In this document: positions 40,201 through 54,447 of the stretch, piece by piece
Layout: every line of letters begins with the position of its first letter
Position numbering within the stretch: the first letter of the stretch is position 1
NCBI RefSeq assembly: GCF_040436345.1
Contig: NC_133230.1
Span: 29,818,551 to 29,882,550, forward strand
Length of the DNA stretch: 64,000 nucleotides
Direction of reading: 5' to 3'
Source of the DNA: Pagrus major
Taxonomy: Eukaryota > Chordata > Actinopteri > Spariformes > Sparidae
The notes under the pieces: generated by a model
Seen by the model: the letters and a program-made list of their open reading frames with translations, nothing else
Database searches by the model: none
What the model was told of the DNA's origin: nothing
Position numbers and translations under genes: made by a program

Positions 40201-41390
40201 AAACACCAAGGCCACTGTCCAGGAAGTCAGGTACCCCACTCTGAAACCAAGACATTAAAGGTTAACTACAGAGGAAGGAACTGCTGAGAAATGTGTCTCT
40301 TATTCTAGAGTTTATGATGGTTTCAATTTGCTGCTTCGCAATAATTAATGAACTTCATCAAGCTCATGTCCCTCTCACACTTTCTCTCTCCAAGCGAATT
40401 CCCAGGGCTTGAGATTACATATCTTTAGCATCTCTGATTCATCAGCTTGGCTTTGTTTGCTGCTCAGAACGCAGATCAGCCTAATAACCTTTGTCAGCTC
40501 TTAAGGCGTGAAGAAGGTATATTGTAACCATTTGGGCAGAAAGGGGCCTGCTTTCCCGATATTGACTCAAACACGCCGAGGAAAGAAGGAGGGGAGTCGC
40601 GGAATAAAGTGACACTAATGGAACATTGATGACAAAACAAGGCGCGCACGGGGACCACTTTCTAGCGTTTTTAATTCTTAATGCCGTCGCCTCGGGTTTC
40701 AACATGTCTTGGGCCGAGGCAGCTGAACGGATCTGGCACGAGGACTAGGATTTCTTTGCGAGGAAATGGTCATGTGATTTACTGTTGCTGGAGAGGCGCT
40801 ACAGGTGCCAGCGCATTAGAAGGGAGGGATAAGATGACCGAAAACCCGTCTCTTTGGAACCGCACTACGCTCCTCACCCCGCTCCGGAATCAGCTCTGTC
40901 GTGACTGGGCTGAGAGACCGGAGCGTCACCCTATACTTTGAAAACACACTTTGATGGCAATTAAATATTAATATGGGGAATCATAGCCTGAGAGCTGTAT
41001 CCACATTACATGGAGCATGCAAATCGCCCCAATCAGTGAGCCAACTGAAATAGCATCTGGAGAGCTGTATAAATAAGACTATGGGTATCTTTAATATCAT
41101 TAATATGAACTAAACCAACTGTGGACGGATAAAATAATATAAAACTGGGAAACAATAACTGTAATTATCATTATTTTGTTTTAATTTGCATGTGAGCATG
41201 CTGTATGGTTGCTTTGACCTTGTGCGTGTGTGTGTGTGTGTGTTAAACAAATAATGTCTTTTGTCTTCTTCGTTAAATCTAAATGTCAAATTTAAGGCTT
41301 CAATTATGTGTGCTGCAAAGAGGATGGGTGTGAAAATCAGAAAAATTATCTTTAATCTCTTCTCATCTCTTCTCCATACAAACACCCAAA
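31300..41390. other. Gene-poor region (second part)
   Basis: No supportable exon. Contains several blocks that look like conserved non-coding DNA (about 34960-35280, 35900-36130, 37430-37680, 40310-41110), a CTCF-like word at 32340-32353, and an (ACAG)n tract at about 39110-39146. Predicted open frames are short and have no recognised relatives. Confidence 0.45.
32340..32353 (+). promoter_or_regulatory. CTCF-like motif
   Basis: CCACTAGATGGCAC matches the core CTCF consensus CCASYAGRKGGCRS at every position. The surrounding 32240-32420 sequence looks like a dispersed fish repeat (from memory), which could mean a transposon-borne site. Confidence 0.4.
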
Positions 41391-41420
41391 CACACAGACA
41401 CACAGACACACAGACACACG

Positions 41421-41468
<48 letters not shown>
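41391..41468. repeat. (CA)n microsatellite with ACAG interruptions
   Basis: CACACAGACA units passing into pure CA dinucleotides, followed by three CAAACACAGT-type units. Confidence 0.93.
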
Positions 41469-41470
<2 letters not shown>

Positions 41471-43159
41471 CAAACACAGTCAAACACAGTCATCTGCCTT
41501 TTCTCTTGGTTTCTCTCTCCCCTCCATAATCAGGTCTGGTTTCCTCCCAATAGGAAAACATCCCTCTTTCCTCCTCGCCTGCGTCTGTCAGCGATTCTGT
41601 GTGGGCCTGGACTCAACTCAGCCCGTGGCCAAAAATATCCCCCCATGGCTCCTCTGAATGGGACAGGCCGCATAGACCGCAGGCTCACAGCCCTAAAAAT
41701 ACAGAGAGTCTTAGCCACAGCTCCGCTCGTTCATTCATTAGCACTGACCAGACTTAGGAGCTAACAGAGGGAAAGAAAGGCAGGGGCCCAGGAGACCACT
41801 GTGCACTCGGGGTGATGCAATTTTGAAACATCTCGAACAGTAGGTGTGGAAAAAAAAATGTCTGTCTGCCCAGAGACAACTTGAGATCTCATTCACATCC
41901 AAGAAGATGCTCAGACTCTTTTGCCAGAAGAGTGCAACTTCAGATAAATGCCTTCAGATTTCAGCCTGGAGTCAAAAACTTCTGGCTGCGACTGAATATC
42001 TAGCGTTGGTGGTGGCGTGGGAGAAATTCATTAGAAGTCATAAAGCTGTCTCACCAAAATGATTGATTGCCCTCGGGCTGGCTCTCAGAGATAACCATCG
42101 TCTCGTCACATAGTGCCACCCATTATCTCCCGACATTATTATAGAGAGAGTGAGACAGAAGGTGAGAAAGAGCATGTTTAATTGCAGCAGTATTGTCCAA
42201 TAATGACAAGTTATTTGTCTGCATTCCTCTCCTGCTGTTCACTCAGTACACTTCCCCGCTGTGTGTGCGATGCCAACTCGAGCGTTGGGCGGCTGCTCGA
42301 TGTGTGGGCACCGTTTCTTACACATTCCATTCCTCTAACACACCAACAGACGGGACAGGCCCAGGCCAAATCACATGGTGTGTGTGCGTACAGCATGAGG
42401 GGACGAGTCTATTTGTGTGTCTACAAATATGAATATGTTTTCATGGAGGCTGAGTTTATATAGATGTGTTCTGTGCTTGAGTGTGTGTAGCAGAGAAAGC
42501 ATGCGGCATATTTGCGTTTTTTAAGTATGTGTAAGTGTGTGTGTGTGTGTGCGTCTGAGTGTGTGTGCGCATGTGTAAACAGCTGGCAAGCCTGCCTGTG
42601 GTGCTGTGTAAACAGAAGTGAAGGTATTCTGGCTGAGGTTACGAGGTGGGTGGGGGGATATGGTGGGGCTGAATGAGGCTTTTAGTGCCGACAGTTAAAA
42701 ATACCCCAAGCAGGACTATTGCTGCTGCTGCTGCAGCTAACGCCGCTAACGCTCGCACCCCCCACACACTCTTCATCAACCGCCCATTTCAGGCCTGATC
42801 TGGGTTGCAGCCTAGCATGCTAAACCTGATGTAAGATAATGGTTAACCAGAGGTATGATTGCAGGCCTGGGAGTCCCTCCACACATGGAGGCATGTGGAT
42901 GAATCAAGTTGTTTGATATTCAATAGTAAACAAGACCTTATCATGCAGCATGACGATGTAATGATGCTCTGTCTATCTACACTCAACAATATTAGAGGGC
43001 GTGGAAAGATTTATGGTTGCATAACCTCCAATTTGTGGGTTAAAAAAAGGGAAAAGCTTTTTTCTTTACCAACAATCTCTTGATAAAGTCAAGGGAGGAC
43101 ATATTAACTCATTTTCAGGTTCAGAATTTTATTTTGGATTACTATCAGAATAGGTTTAC

Positions 43160-43485
43160 ATGCTTTAATGTTCCAAAACACTTCACTTTTCTCATACTGT
43201 CCAGTGCTGTAGCACTGGATTCCCCCTCTATCTGAAACTGTCTGTTTTAGCTCCTGTCGCTTCAACACCCCCCCACCCCCCCAATATGGGTGACACAGTG
43301 TGATGTCACAAAGTCACAGAATTAAAGGGGCGCTACTGATGAGGAGTTTCAGGAGCAGTGTTTTCTGTGGGAGAGAGGAGCTTCTGCTGGTGTGGACTTT
43401 CAAGATCTTTTACATGAACCTATAAAACATTGAAGGGAAGGGAAAAACGAAAAAGCATAATAGGTCTCCTTTAACACTCAATTTA
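43160..43485. repeat. Probable teleost interspersed repeat (non-autonomous DNA transposon type)
   Basis: I recognise phrases common to many percomorph copies, such as TGTCTGTTTTAGCTCCTGTC and a tail reading GCATAATAGGTCTCCTTTAA. No ORF is present. Boundaries are approximate and the family name is not certain; recognition is from memory of fish sequence only. Confidence 0.45.
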
Positions 43486-46400
43486 TTTTACTCTTCTTTT
43501 CATCTTTTACTGGTTAATTTGACCTAGTTTTCCTATTTGGATCCTGGCACACATTTGATCACTGGCCTACTTCCTATGTTTCCCGCCACATTTAGAATTT
43601 TGCTAGTGCTGATATGATAATGAGATTGACGTGACCATGTATGCATTGGCACGCATTGGTCCAAGGTCTGTTTTTGGAAAAAGGCTTTACATTTCTTTTT
43701 AATAATATTTAATGTCCTCTTCACTTATATTCTTGACATGTCTGGGAAACTTTTACTATATTATGTTTTGGCCTTCTTTTTGTAAATGATCAGAACAGCT
43801 GCAATTTCTCAGAAGTCATAGTTACCCGGAGTTAGAGGAATATAATGTAAGTTCCCATTGGCTCGGTTGCAGCCGCTTATACATTGGGACTGAAACAACA
43901 ACTTAATTTCACTGATTCAATCTGGCCATTAAATCATTTTAGTCAGAGGCAAATGGAGAGCTGTTTGCTGTTTATCAGGCTGAAAGGCTTCCTCTGGCTC
44001 ATTTAATGATAGCATTACAGTAATATAGGTGTTTACGATAGGTGTGGGGCTTATTTAGAGTTAATAAAACATTCTCTCTCCTATGTAATGAAGGATGCTG
44101 TTTGACATAAGTGCTTTTTGTTTGTTCTGTTTGGTCTCAAGTGTGAGGAGAGGACCATTAACTTGAGAGAAACATTTTTACCAGTGGTTTGTGAAAGCCT
44201 TTTCTGAAATGTAAGGGAGGGAAAGGCACTGACGCATGGCTTTCTCGCCCATCTCTGCTCAACTCCAAGCAGCATGACGGTGGCTGTAATGAAATTTGAA
44301 AGTTGAATGAGATCTTTTAAAAGCTTACAGGCTTACAACTTAACTTGTGCTGTGCTAACAACATAAGTTAAGATGAATTTAGATGAACATTTTAATATTT
44401 TCATGCATAAAGTAGCTTGTGAAAGATTAGGCCCGTGTAAAGGTGATTTAAGGACTCATGCTAAAGCGATTCATCAACATGAAACACACTGACGACATTT
44501 CCAGGGAATTTGAAAGATAGCCAATTGTGATCAACACTTGCTAGTCAAGACGAACATGTTGAAATACAGTAGGTGGAGCCCTAACAGAAAAAAGGGATCA
44601 GTGTCTTTTTACAGGGGCCGGGTCAGCGCAGGGGATATGGTTGACAAAATATAAAACAGAATGTGTGTTTTTGTGTTAAATTTGATAATGTTCCCCTCGG
44701 GTTTCCAGGAGCCCACGGATTGGGCTGAGTGCTGAGCACACGACAGGGCTTCAAAAAGCAGCTATTTAAAAGTCTCAGTTAACAGGACCCTCCAAACAGC
44801 CAAACCGCTTCAAACGTCAGCCAAACAAGATCCACATTGTTCAATGGCATGCCCAAAGTGGCCATAACCCAAGCACGGGCCCATAAACAACTTCTAATTG
44901 GTTTAATTATCATATAATTTTAAAAATATGTTTTAATATAGGGTCTTTCCTTCTATTTACCCAGAGCGAAGTGGAAATAAGACTTGGGCCCAGTAACAAA
45001 TTCAATATGTTCATTATGTAAACACCTTAAAGAGCTGGGAGGGAGAGGAAAAGAGAGTAAAAGAGTAAACGAATCAAAATGTAGAGATTAAATACTGTAA
45101 ATGTGGAGTTTTCATTGGAGTGCTGCGCATATGCAAAAAGACTTCAGACTAAATGTTTGGTGCGTTGCAAGATAACCCAAACACGCCGATGGAGTGATAG
45201 AACAATGTCCAAAACCACTTCTGTCTTTGTTGCTGTTTTTTGGAGACAGCTGACAGATGATGTGCAGAGGAAGCCAGCCGAGTCTTTCACAACAACTGCT
45301 TCCTTCCTGGATGGAGGTTCGAGTGCTAGAGAGGGATAAGAGAGGAGGAAAGGTCAAAATTGACAAAGAGGCTGTTTAGGAAAGTTTGTCAGCTCCTCCC
45401 TTCAAATTGCGAGCTGCAGAGGAGAGTAAATAAACTGCCGGCACACTGCTGACCCCTAATCAATACTCTCTCTTTGGACCCTAACTGTTGAGTGTTGACA
45501 TGCAGAGGGCAAGACGTGGCTCAAACGCTGCTCCAGAAACGTGTGAGAACACACTGCGCCACAATCACAACACACAGGAATGTTCAGCGTGTTTACTTTG
45601 AATGCTGCCTTATTGGCAGTCTGATGTGGACTGCCACAAATTTCAGCTTGGCACAACAACAATGAAAGCATGCAAATGAGATGGCAGAACCCAACCCTGG
45701 TCATGTCTGTTCATGTCTAATGAGTTGGGAGCTGTGGTTACAATCAGAACACCTATTACAGGAGTAATACATGGGGTTTACTACAGTGTGTGGCATGTTC
45801 AGTAATGAAGAGCTGGAGGGAAGTAAATTTCACTGCACACACATTTTCAAATGAACAGAATGTGTGTTGTTATTTATCTGATTATGATTGTTATCATTTA
45901 TTAAAGTGTTTTTCAAAATCTTTTCAAAAATCTTTAGTGGCTTTCAGTTGTGCGCTACTTGACAGCTATGTTTTATATAATATTGTGCAGAACAAATTAT
46001 TCACTCTTTGGTTTGGCTATAAAAGATTCAAATGTTCAAACTTAAAGAAATGAAGTAAAGGTACTCCTTGGAGTTCTTCTTCCACTGGGGGTGCCATGGA
46101 GCAGAGTTTTTAAGAGCAGGCAGAGCATGCAGGTACACACACGGGTGATTCAACACATTCCTTCGAGGTCGTCATTATTGCTACTTCACTGATCAACCAA
46201 TAACAATGTTGGTAGTGCGCCTAAAAACCACAGCAATGTGCCAGCGTGTGGGAAAGAGGACTACTAGCTGACATACTGTAAACACGGATGCACAATGCTG
46301 GTTCCAAAATTTAAAAAAAGCGTGCATTTATCCGCAAAGATTTGGTGAGAAACATTGAAATGTAACACAAGATACATTTAATCCCTTGATTAAAAAATAA

Positions 46401-46679
46401 TCCAACTTTTAAGTAATGTTATACAGTATATTCTAGATATTCTTAGATTTCTCAGGGGAGGACCTACAATACAGCAAATTTACAATTAAGACAAATTCTC
46501 TTGTGTCACAAGCCTTCAAACTGAATGTCAGTTACACAGCAATAGCCAAGATTAGCTAACACCAGCCAACTAGCCAATACGCTTAGTCAAAACGCAATGA
46601 GTAAGACTGTATCTGTAAAAACCAGGAAGGTATAGAATGAAGCTGTGGTGCATTTTATTGCCCTCTAAATTCAACTTAT

Positions 46680-46730
46680 CATATATATCTATATATATCT
46701 ATATATATCTATATATATAGATATATATAT
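46680..46730. repeat. (TATATATC)n low-complexity array
   Basis: Several TATATATC units ending in their own reverse complement (TAGATATATA), so the tract can fold back on itself. Confidence 0.85.
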
Positions 46731-49539
46731 TTTTTTTCTTCATTTTTTCCATTTTCCCTCATCTTCTCCCCAATTTCCTGAGGCCCCACTGGCAAAACCT
46801 GATGTCCTCAGGGAGTCCAAGCCCCCCCTCCTCCATTGAAAACCACTGGCCCACACAACAGACACCAATCTGAAACAGAGTATTTCAGGGTTATTGTTGC
46901 ATCACTGTGTAACAGTACAGACCCATAACAAGGATAATTCAGAGACGCCATTTCACCTCCTTTGAGACCAAACGTTATCACGCCACATTTGCGGACTCAA
47001 AACAATTTTAGGCAGCGCCAGTATGAAGGATAAATTGCCTTGAGTCATCGGATTCCTATTAGGGAAAATGTTTGCAGAATGATTGGCAGTGATACCAGAA
47101 CCACTTTAAAATGGTCAGAGAAGATGAAGGGGGAAAAAGCGATTGAGGCATCAGGTCTGTTCCAAGACTAAATCTGACTGTCAACAATGTTAGCCTGTGA
47201 TCTGGCACTCCAGAACGACACACACTGCACGGAATGCTTTTAGGAGGGGAAATAGAGTAATAGCAGCAACCTGATAGTGTTTAGATGGTCAATTCAACCA
47301 TTCAGCAGATCCAGAAATTTTCTGCTTAACTGCTGAGGAAGACCAGCACCATTTGCAATCTATGTTTGTTACGCACGTGACTTGAGGATTAAGGCACATT
47401 GTTTTGTAAAACCAGCAATTACAGCGCAATGTTCAGTTTGTTTGGGATAACTGGGAACTTATCGTCACACCATGAACAGAACACGCGTGCACTGAAGCAG
47501 CTTTATTTTGAAAGCCCGGCAGATCTTCTCTTGCTTTGTCTCGGGTGAGCTCTGAAACATGTGTTTCATTTGCAGCTTTGACCTCAGGACCACGTCATAA
47601 TTTTCAAAACGAGTTCACTCCTCATTAGAAGTGAGAAAAGTGATGGAGCGACGGGGGGCAGAGAGGGAGAAACTGAAAAATCAAGATAAATGGGACATGA
47701 GGAATAGAGAGAAAGAAACAGCGAGAATGAAAGAGTGTTTCGGTTGATGTGAGCCAAATGACAGGCGTTGGGACACGAATGTGAAAACTTAATGGGCCTG
47801 GCCTCTGAAGTGGGCCTCCTCAGTAAAATGAAAAGCCTGTGGAGCTGGCTCCTGTGATGGATGAAGCGTTGTGCTCGCCGGTCCTTGACAGATTCTGGGA
47901 AAGCGCTTGAGCCGTCTCCGTTCCTGATAAAGAAATAAGAGGAGAGCCAGCGCTGGTCGTCTCGCTCCTGAGGTGACAGAAGAGCTTTAAAACGTGGTGG
48001 ATTTTCCCAGCCAGACTGCCATTATCTACAAAGCTGAATAACTTTCTTTCATGACAATTACAGGATCAATACTTTTGTACGTGGAAACATCAATAGCCGT
48101 AACTAGAAACATATACATGCATCGTCTATTAAAGGTGCTATCCTTCAAAGCCTCTGACCGATACAGAGATCTGGGACTGAGCCCATATCTCCCTGTTCAG
48201 GAGATGTCTTCAGTCTGCTTTCTAATTGGTACCATCTCCTCTTAGAGTGACATCACTGGAGTCATGGCAGAGGTGATGGGGACCAGATGGTGAAGAGATG
48301 GTGATGAGCAACTCCTTAGTCTCTCTTCTCTTCACCTCTCATTCATGTGTTTTCTCTTGCTTATCTTATCTGTCAGATCCTCAGGGTTTAGTCCTTGCTG
48401 TAGCTATCGAAATGTGTTTTATTGCTTTTGGTTTCCAATGCAACTGCCGTAATTTAAATCAATATGTATTCACTTCAACTCGCACATCCTTCATGGTGGC
48501 TACGATTGATCATACAGGATCAGTTGTCCTTTCCTATGATAGATTGATTGATTTGGCCTCAAAAAGATTGTGCTCTGACTTTAGTAAAGTGGCTTGTGGT
48601 GGCTTCTGCAGACCTTCGACCTCTAATTAACACCCTTTCCGTCTTCCGCTTCCTCCCCCTCTATCATTTCCCAAAAGTGGTCCATTACAGCCAAAGCAGA
48701 AAGCGTTGCTGTCCTGGCGAAGGTCGAATCTCGTCAGCCCCTCACACTCCCACATACAAACACACAGAGGCGAAGACACATTGATCCTCGGGGCTGGTGT
48801 TCATTTCAGATTCCTGTTAGGATCCATCCACTTCATTGATTTCACCATCTCCTCTGATTAGGCAATTGTACCAGCGTTCTGATGGGCCTGATCAGGAAGA
48901 CTTGCCCCAAAGGACAGCTGATAAAAAGAGAGGGTAAAAGTCTTATCCTTGCATTAACATGTGTCTTGGGGGATCCGATGACAAGTGGACATCTGTAAGT
49001 CTGTCAGCTCCACATGGAAATCGCATCGAATTTTGCCTTTTGTTGTGGCATCTTTTTCTTGTTTTGGACTTAAATATGACGCTATTAGCGCCGAGTAGGT
49101 CCTTTCTCTTACGCAGAGGACGCCAGTTGGGTCGGCACAACTTCAATGTGGCCCAGGACGCACTGACCAACACATTGCTTAAAGACTGATCAGGTCCACA
49201 CTACAAGTATGGTAATGTATCCAGAATATCAAGGCAAGAGTGGAAAGCAATATACAGGCAGTAGAAAAGAGTATGAAGCAGTTACAATCCATGCACATCA
49301 TCAACGTCATCAACAGGTCGACTTGCTCACTGTGAATTCTCCGCTCAGTGACGTGCTGGCAGGGTAAAGTTGGGTTAATCCGGGCAGACTGATTAGTACA
49401 TTTGTGTTCATGCTCCTCCATGTGATATCAACATAATTTCAGGGTAGTAGTGCATGTGTGAAAGAGACTTCTGTTTACTCCATTCCTTACATCGTTTTAG
49501 CTTTTAGATCACTAAAAAAAAGATGCCACCCTCACATTT

Positions 49540-50005
49540 TGAAGGATAAGTATCTTCTCACCCCCCTGTCAGTGGAAAGTCAGGTGAAGTAGATGGGTAC
49601 TAATTTTAAAATGTAAAAAAAAAACAACCGAAAAAAACCAAAAAACAAACATGGCCACATACAGCGTATTCAGTGTAATCCAAGTCTCTGGAAGCCCTGC
49701 GATCCTGAATTGATTTGAAGAGATGTTATCACACCCTTTTTTTAAGCTGGCATCTTCACTGTAGCCACTAAGCTAAAAGTGTTTGCATGCACCCTGTCTG
49801 AAGTGGTTACATAAAAACTTGTCTGTGTGCCAAGTGTGTAAATAACGTCTTTTTAAATCATTTTGAGATATCGAAGCTTTGATTACACAAGATGAGCTAT
49901 AAGGAGCCATTTGATGTTTTTTTCCGGTTGTTTTTTGCCATTTTAAAACAAGTTCCCAGCTACTTCAGTTGAATTTTCATTTATGGGTAAACTTTTCCTT
50001 TAAAT
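49540..50005. repeat. Probable teleost interspersed repeat
   Basis: Starts with GGATAAGTATCTTCTCACCC and ends with TTTATGGGTAAACTTTTCCTTTAAA. These are phrases I associate with dispersed fish MITEs. Inverted similarity between the ends is weak. Family not assigned. Confidence 0.35.
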
Positions 50006-53000
50006 GCTGGGTTTTGCTATTACTTTAAAATTCCCAGAAAACAGAGAAATTCACAGGCCTGCCATCTTACTGACGGCTGCTAATCTATAATTAGACAATT
50101 ACTGTTCGAAGGATGGGTTCAGCACGTGGACAATTAGTAATAGACTTAAAAACAGAAGGAGTACCAACAACAATTGTATGTCTACACTGACTCAAAACAA
50201 AGGATTTGTCATTTAAACAAAGCAGCACAATATGTTCTGCTCAATGATTTCCAACCCATAGGGCAGACTGCAGACACAAAGCCTGTCTGTGCCCACGACA
50301 CAGATCACATGCAACGACCTGGAACTGCTTCTAAGCACACAGCCAAGACCACAGAAGTGGATCCAGTCACAGTAACAGAGGAAAACTGTCCAGGCATTCT
50401 TCCCTGTCTGTGTCAACAATGACACACCTCTGCTCCAGCTTGTCCCCTCCCTCCTCATGCTGTCTTTAAAGCACTGACAGAGTAAAAGAGACAAAACAGG
50501 CCTGTGTCACACTGTAAAGCCAAAATGCTTACAGTCCCAACTGTTTTTATTCATGGCACTTCACTGTCTTCTGCAGTCCTTAATCCCAGCTTTGCTCCGT
50601 CTCTGTTTTTGGTCCCACTTGCGTTCTCTCTTCAGAGGGATAAAGCAGCGGTTGAAGAAGTAGCCCACCCTAGGGGTTGAAAGCTTGTATCCCATCCAAC
50701 CCTGAAAGCTGTTTTCACTCAAAACATTGTCAGCGTGCCCAAACATGTCAGAGGAAGTTATTTGTAACAAGGGGGATAGGGAACTATCCTTTAGATCTGT
50801 CATCAGGCTCTGGAAGGGAAGCGCTCCGCTCACTGGCCGCACGCCTCCGCCGGCCAATCAGAAGGCAGGAAAGAAAAATAAATAGGAGGCTCTGTCCCTC
50901 AATGGACAGCTCACCCCGGTAGTTTCATCCTCCTACTGGGGTTTCGGCTGCAATAGCAACGGTGTCTCTTAAAAATGTTTCTGTTTTTTCTTCTGCTTTT
51001 CCTTTGCTCTCATCTTTCCCATTGATGACCACTTTTAAACACGCCACATAAAACGTCATTTGGTAAAATGTGGTTAAAACTATTTGTAACTAAATCAGAG
51101 TGCGTTACATAATCAACAAAATAAAGCAAATGTGCTGTCATTTTAGAAACCTAATATATTGGAAGAATTATCTCATTACAACATGGCAATTTCCACCTTT
51201 TCCATACTCGTATTAGTCTGACTCACTGGATATAGACTGTGGGTTTAAAGATGTAATTTGTCAAATATGACTAGTATTGAAGGTAGCTCCAGAAATATAG
51301 CATATCACTAGAGTGACTGACAACTGCTGCTCTTTGCTAGCTATCCTTGGCTTTAGCTAGATACTGTTAGCTAATTAGTTAGGGTTTGCCTGAACTATGA
51401 CCTTGGATCACAGGGCAGACGTCACAGGCAACGGTGCGCACCTCAACCAGGCTTAGCAGCCTGAGGGTGGACACGGCTGTGCACCAAACTGGGACTGAAC
51501 ACATCCTCCGAGACCAACCGATGCCAGTCTGAAAGAAGTGTGTTTTACATGACTAAACAAGGCAATTAAGCTAGCCTGATTTCAGTAGAAGAGAGAAACT
51601 TGAATTCAGAAGGTGTTGGATTGTATTTTACTGTTTGGTACAGAAAATAGATGCCAGAGTATTTCCTCTCTTGACATTTTGTTCGTTTATTATGCAAAAA
51701 GTTAAGAGAGCTTGTGAAATGTTGCAACTGCCACTGGCAAATATCTCCCAGCTGAAACTCGCCTCTTGCACTACAAAGTAGTTGTATGAGACAGGCTAGC
51801 TGGTTAGCATAGCAGCTGATAAACAGATGAAATGAGCTCAGGAGATGACAACAAAGTATGTAAATGTATTATTATATTTGCTTCACATGCAGAAGTCGAG
51901 TATTTTACGGCATACTGTTTGGGCTGAAGCAACATCCGTGCCATGAGTCAGCACAGCGGGCGTAAAAACAAACGTTATTAAAAGATCACAGGCACAAGGC
52001 CCGACAATAGAAGAAGTCGTCAATCAAAGGTGGAATGGCTGCCATGGCATGCGTGGCGTGGTGGGAGGCTTGGTTGGAAAAGCATCACAGAAACTGACTC
52101 ATGCTTTTCCAGATTTGTCGGTACAATTCATGTGTCCTCCTCCCTCATCAGGAATGCCAGCAATCGGAATAAAAGTCGGCCGTATAGTTGATCGCTTACA
52201 AGGAATCGATACAAAGATGAAACAAAAACAAATGCAAATGTTGCTCTCTACAAATACCAACTGGCGTGCTGAAACATGCAATGAGTGACACAGTGCTCTG
52301 CAGGCACGCAACCTTAATTCATGAGCACAATCATTCAGAAATCTACAGCACACATGCTGTATCAGTAACACACACGCACACATAGGAACTAAGGCAAGCT
52401 GTGCCCAATCAATTGTTGTAACCATTATTCAACATATGTGGCTAATTTGTCCCTGGCAATTTCCATCCTGGTTGGGTGATGATCTACAGAGAGAGATGGA
52501 ACAAAACCGGGGCGGTCACATGACAAGCCCCAACCAAACCATTGCAGCCACAAACACACAGGATAAATGTCAGCACTTTGACCAATCCAGCCTCCCATTC
52601 TGCTTCTATCAACACACACCAGTGCAGTAAATATTAGCAAGGATAGTGGTGGTATTCAAGTAAGCAGTGGAATAATGACCGAGGCTGGACACTTCAGGGC
52701 TTGCCAGGTAGCAAATGTGAAATGTCTGATGTTGTACTGGAGTCATTTAACTAAATTAACCCAGTTAAATGTGCTGGAGCCTGTGGTTGGCAGAATATAA
52801 AGAGAAGAGTCACTACCCCGTCCACACACATTTGTCAGTGCAGGCGGATAGACCGACAGATGCACATGCGCTTGCGCACATACACACCATCTCTGTGGGT
52901 AATAGCGGCTGCATGGGTGTTAGAGGGGCGCCACTGTGGTCGGACTGGGCTGTCTGGGAGCATAAAGTGGCCTTCTCATGGTTCCCCACTTGCCTGGGTG

Positions 53001-53152
53001 GTCTGACTCTGGTGTGGGTGTGTGTGTGTGGACAGGGACGGACATACACTCGTCCTGCAAAGGTGAGATGAGTGAGTGTGTGTGGTTGCAAAGGGTGGCA
53101 GGACAGCCTGGGCACTGGCCACACATGGAGCGCCACAAGTCCCACTGACCAT

Positions 53153-53176
53153 CCGCACGCACGCACGCACACACAC

Positions 53177-53215
<39 letters not shown>
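53153..53215. repeat. (CA)n microsatellite
   Basis: CGCACGCACG passing into pure CA dinucleotides. It generates spurious Cys/Val and Thr/His reading frames on both strands. Confidence 0.93.
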
Positions 53216-53216
<1 letters not shown>

Positions 53217-54447
53217 CCAGCCCCCATCCATGCGGAACAAATATTTTGACAGAGATGGGGAGACGACGGGGCGTCTCCTCTCTCTCTAGCTGGGATACTT
53301 CTGGTGTTAGGCCGGGCTCAGCACAGGATGGTCTCGGTATGCCCAAACAGAACCTGAGGAAACCTCAGCCACTTTTAGAGTCAATCAGGCCCCCGCCAAC
53401 CTCCACCCTGCTCCGACGATTCTGGAGGCAAACACTGAACCATCAGACGGTGGCGCACAGAGAACAGCAGATTCCTTGGGTTTCTAAGTTGTGGCCAAAA
53501 GGAAAAAAATAAACATCTTCTTCTTCCAAAGAGATTTCAACAGGCAGATATACTGCCTGTCGCCCTTCAAGGTAAACTAAAAAAAATGTCATTCTCTCTG
53601 TCTCTCTCTCGCTCACTCTCTCATAAGTGCCAGACTATTTTGGTTTTTCCCAAATATTTTCTAAGGCCTGAAGAGCTGCTTTTATATATCTGTCGCCCTT
53701 GCTGTTTCAAAGTGAGAGTGTCAGCTGAAAAGGGCCATTCAGTGGCCAGAATCAAAGTGTGTTGACCGTGTGAAATGGTTCACTATTGAGAGGGAAGGCC
53801 ACCTCAGTCCACAGAGCAAAATTATAGCTTCGCACAGCATCACGTCTGTTTCCTTAACTCAATCACTGGTGGTCATGTTTAAATGAATCAAGCCACTTGA
53901 ATAGCTTTGTAAAGCAGTATAACAAGGATACTGCCACTTGACGTGTATGCTCTCTTTACAGCAGACAGTGACTCAGTGGTTCAGTCAACCAATCAGTTAT
54001 CCCATTTGAAGCTACCATATTTCTTCTGTGCTTTTTAATTCACTACATTTACCTGACAGCTGTACTACTTATTAGTTACCTCGAATAATAAGACTTTTCA
54101 TACAAAACATGCAATCAATATCTGTAAACTATGATATGTTTATATGAAAAAGTTACATTTGCTCCATTCTGACTAACCAGAACATTCAAACCCATTTCCA
54201 TTTACAATTTTACTTGTAAAGGGAGCATTTTTTACATTATAGCATCACTAATTTTACATGAAGCTTCATCAGCTGAAATTTTTGCATGCTTCTGGGCACA
54301 TTATCATTAATTTGTCCAATCCTCATTTTAGCTCAGCTAGTTGTTAACTTTGTTTGTAATTTTGTGCTGGGCAAGTAGCAAATTTATAATTACTGAAAAC
54401 ATCTGCCAGCCAACACAAATGAGAGCAGTGACACTGAACCCGAACAT

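Larger units (their letters stand above)
41490..50500. other. Gene-poor region (third part)
   Basis: No supportable exon. Includes a TG tract (about 42524-42572), a probable dispersed repeat (43160-43485), conserved-looking blocks at 43850-44060 and 44860-45010, an AT-rich TATATATC array (46680-46730), and a probable repeat at 49540-50005. Confidence 0.45.

Noticed and set aside
50561..50857. 98-codon minus-strand frame (GYFFNRCFIPLKRERKW)
   Set aside because: The long form depends on a non-ATG start. No relatives recognised and no splice context.
52813..53512. Cys/Val-rich and Thr/His-rich open frames on both strands
   Set aside because: Generated by the CA/TG microsatellite; no domain outside it.
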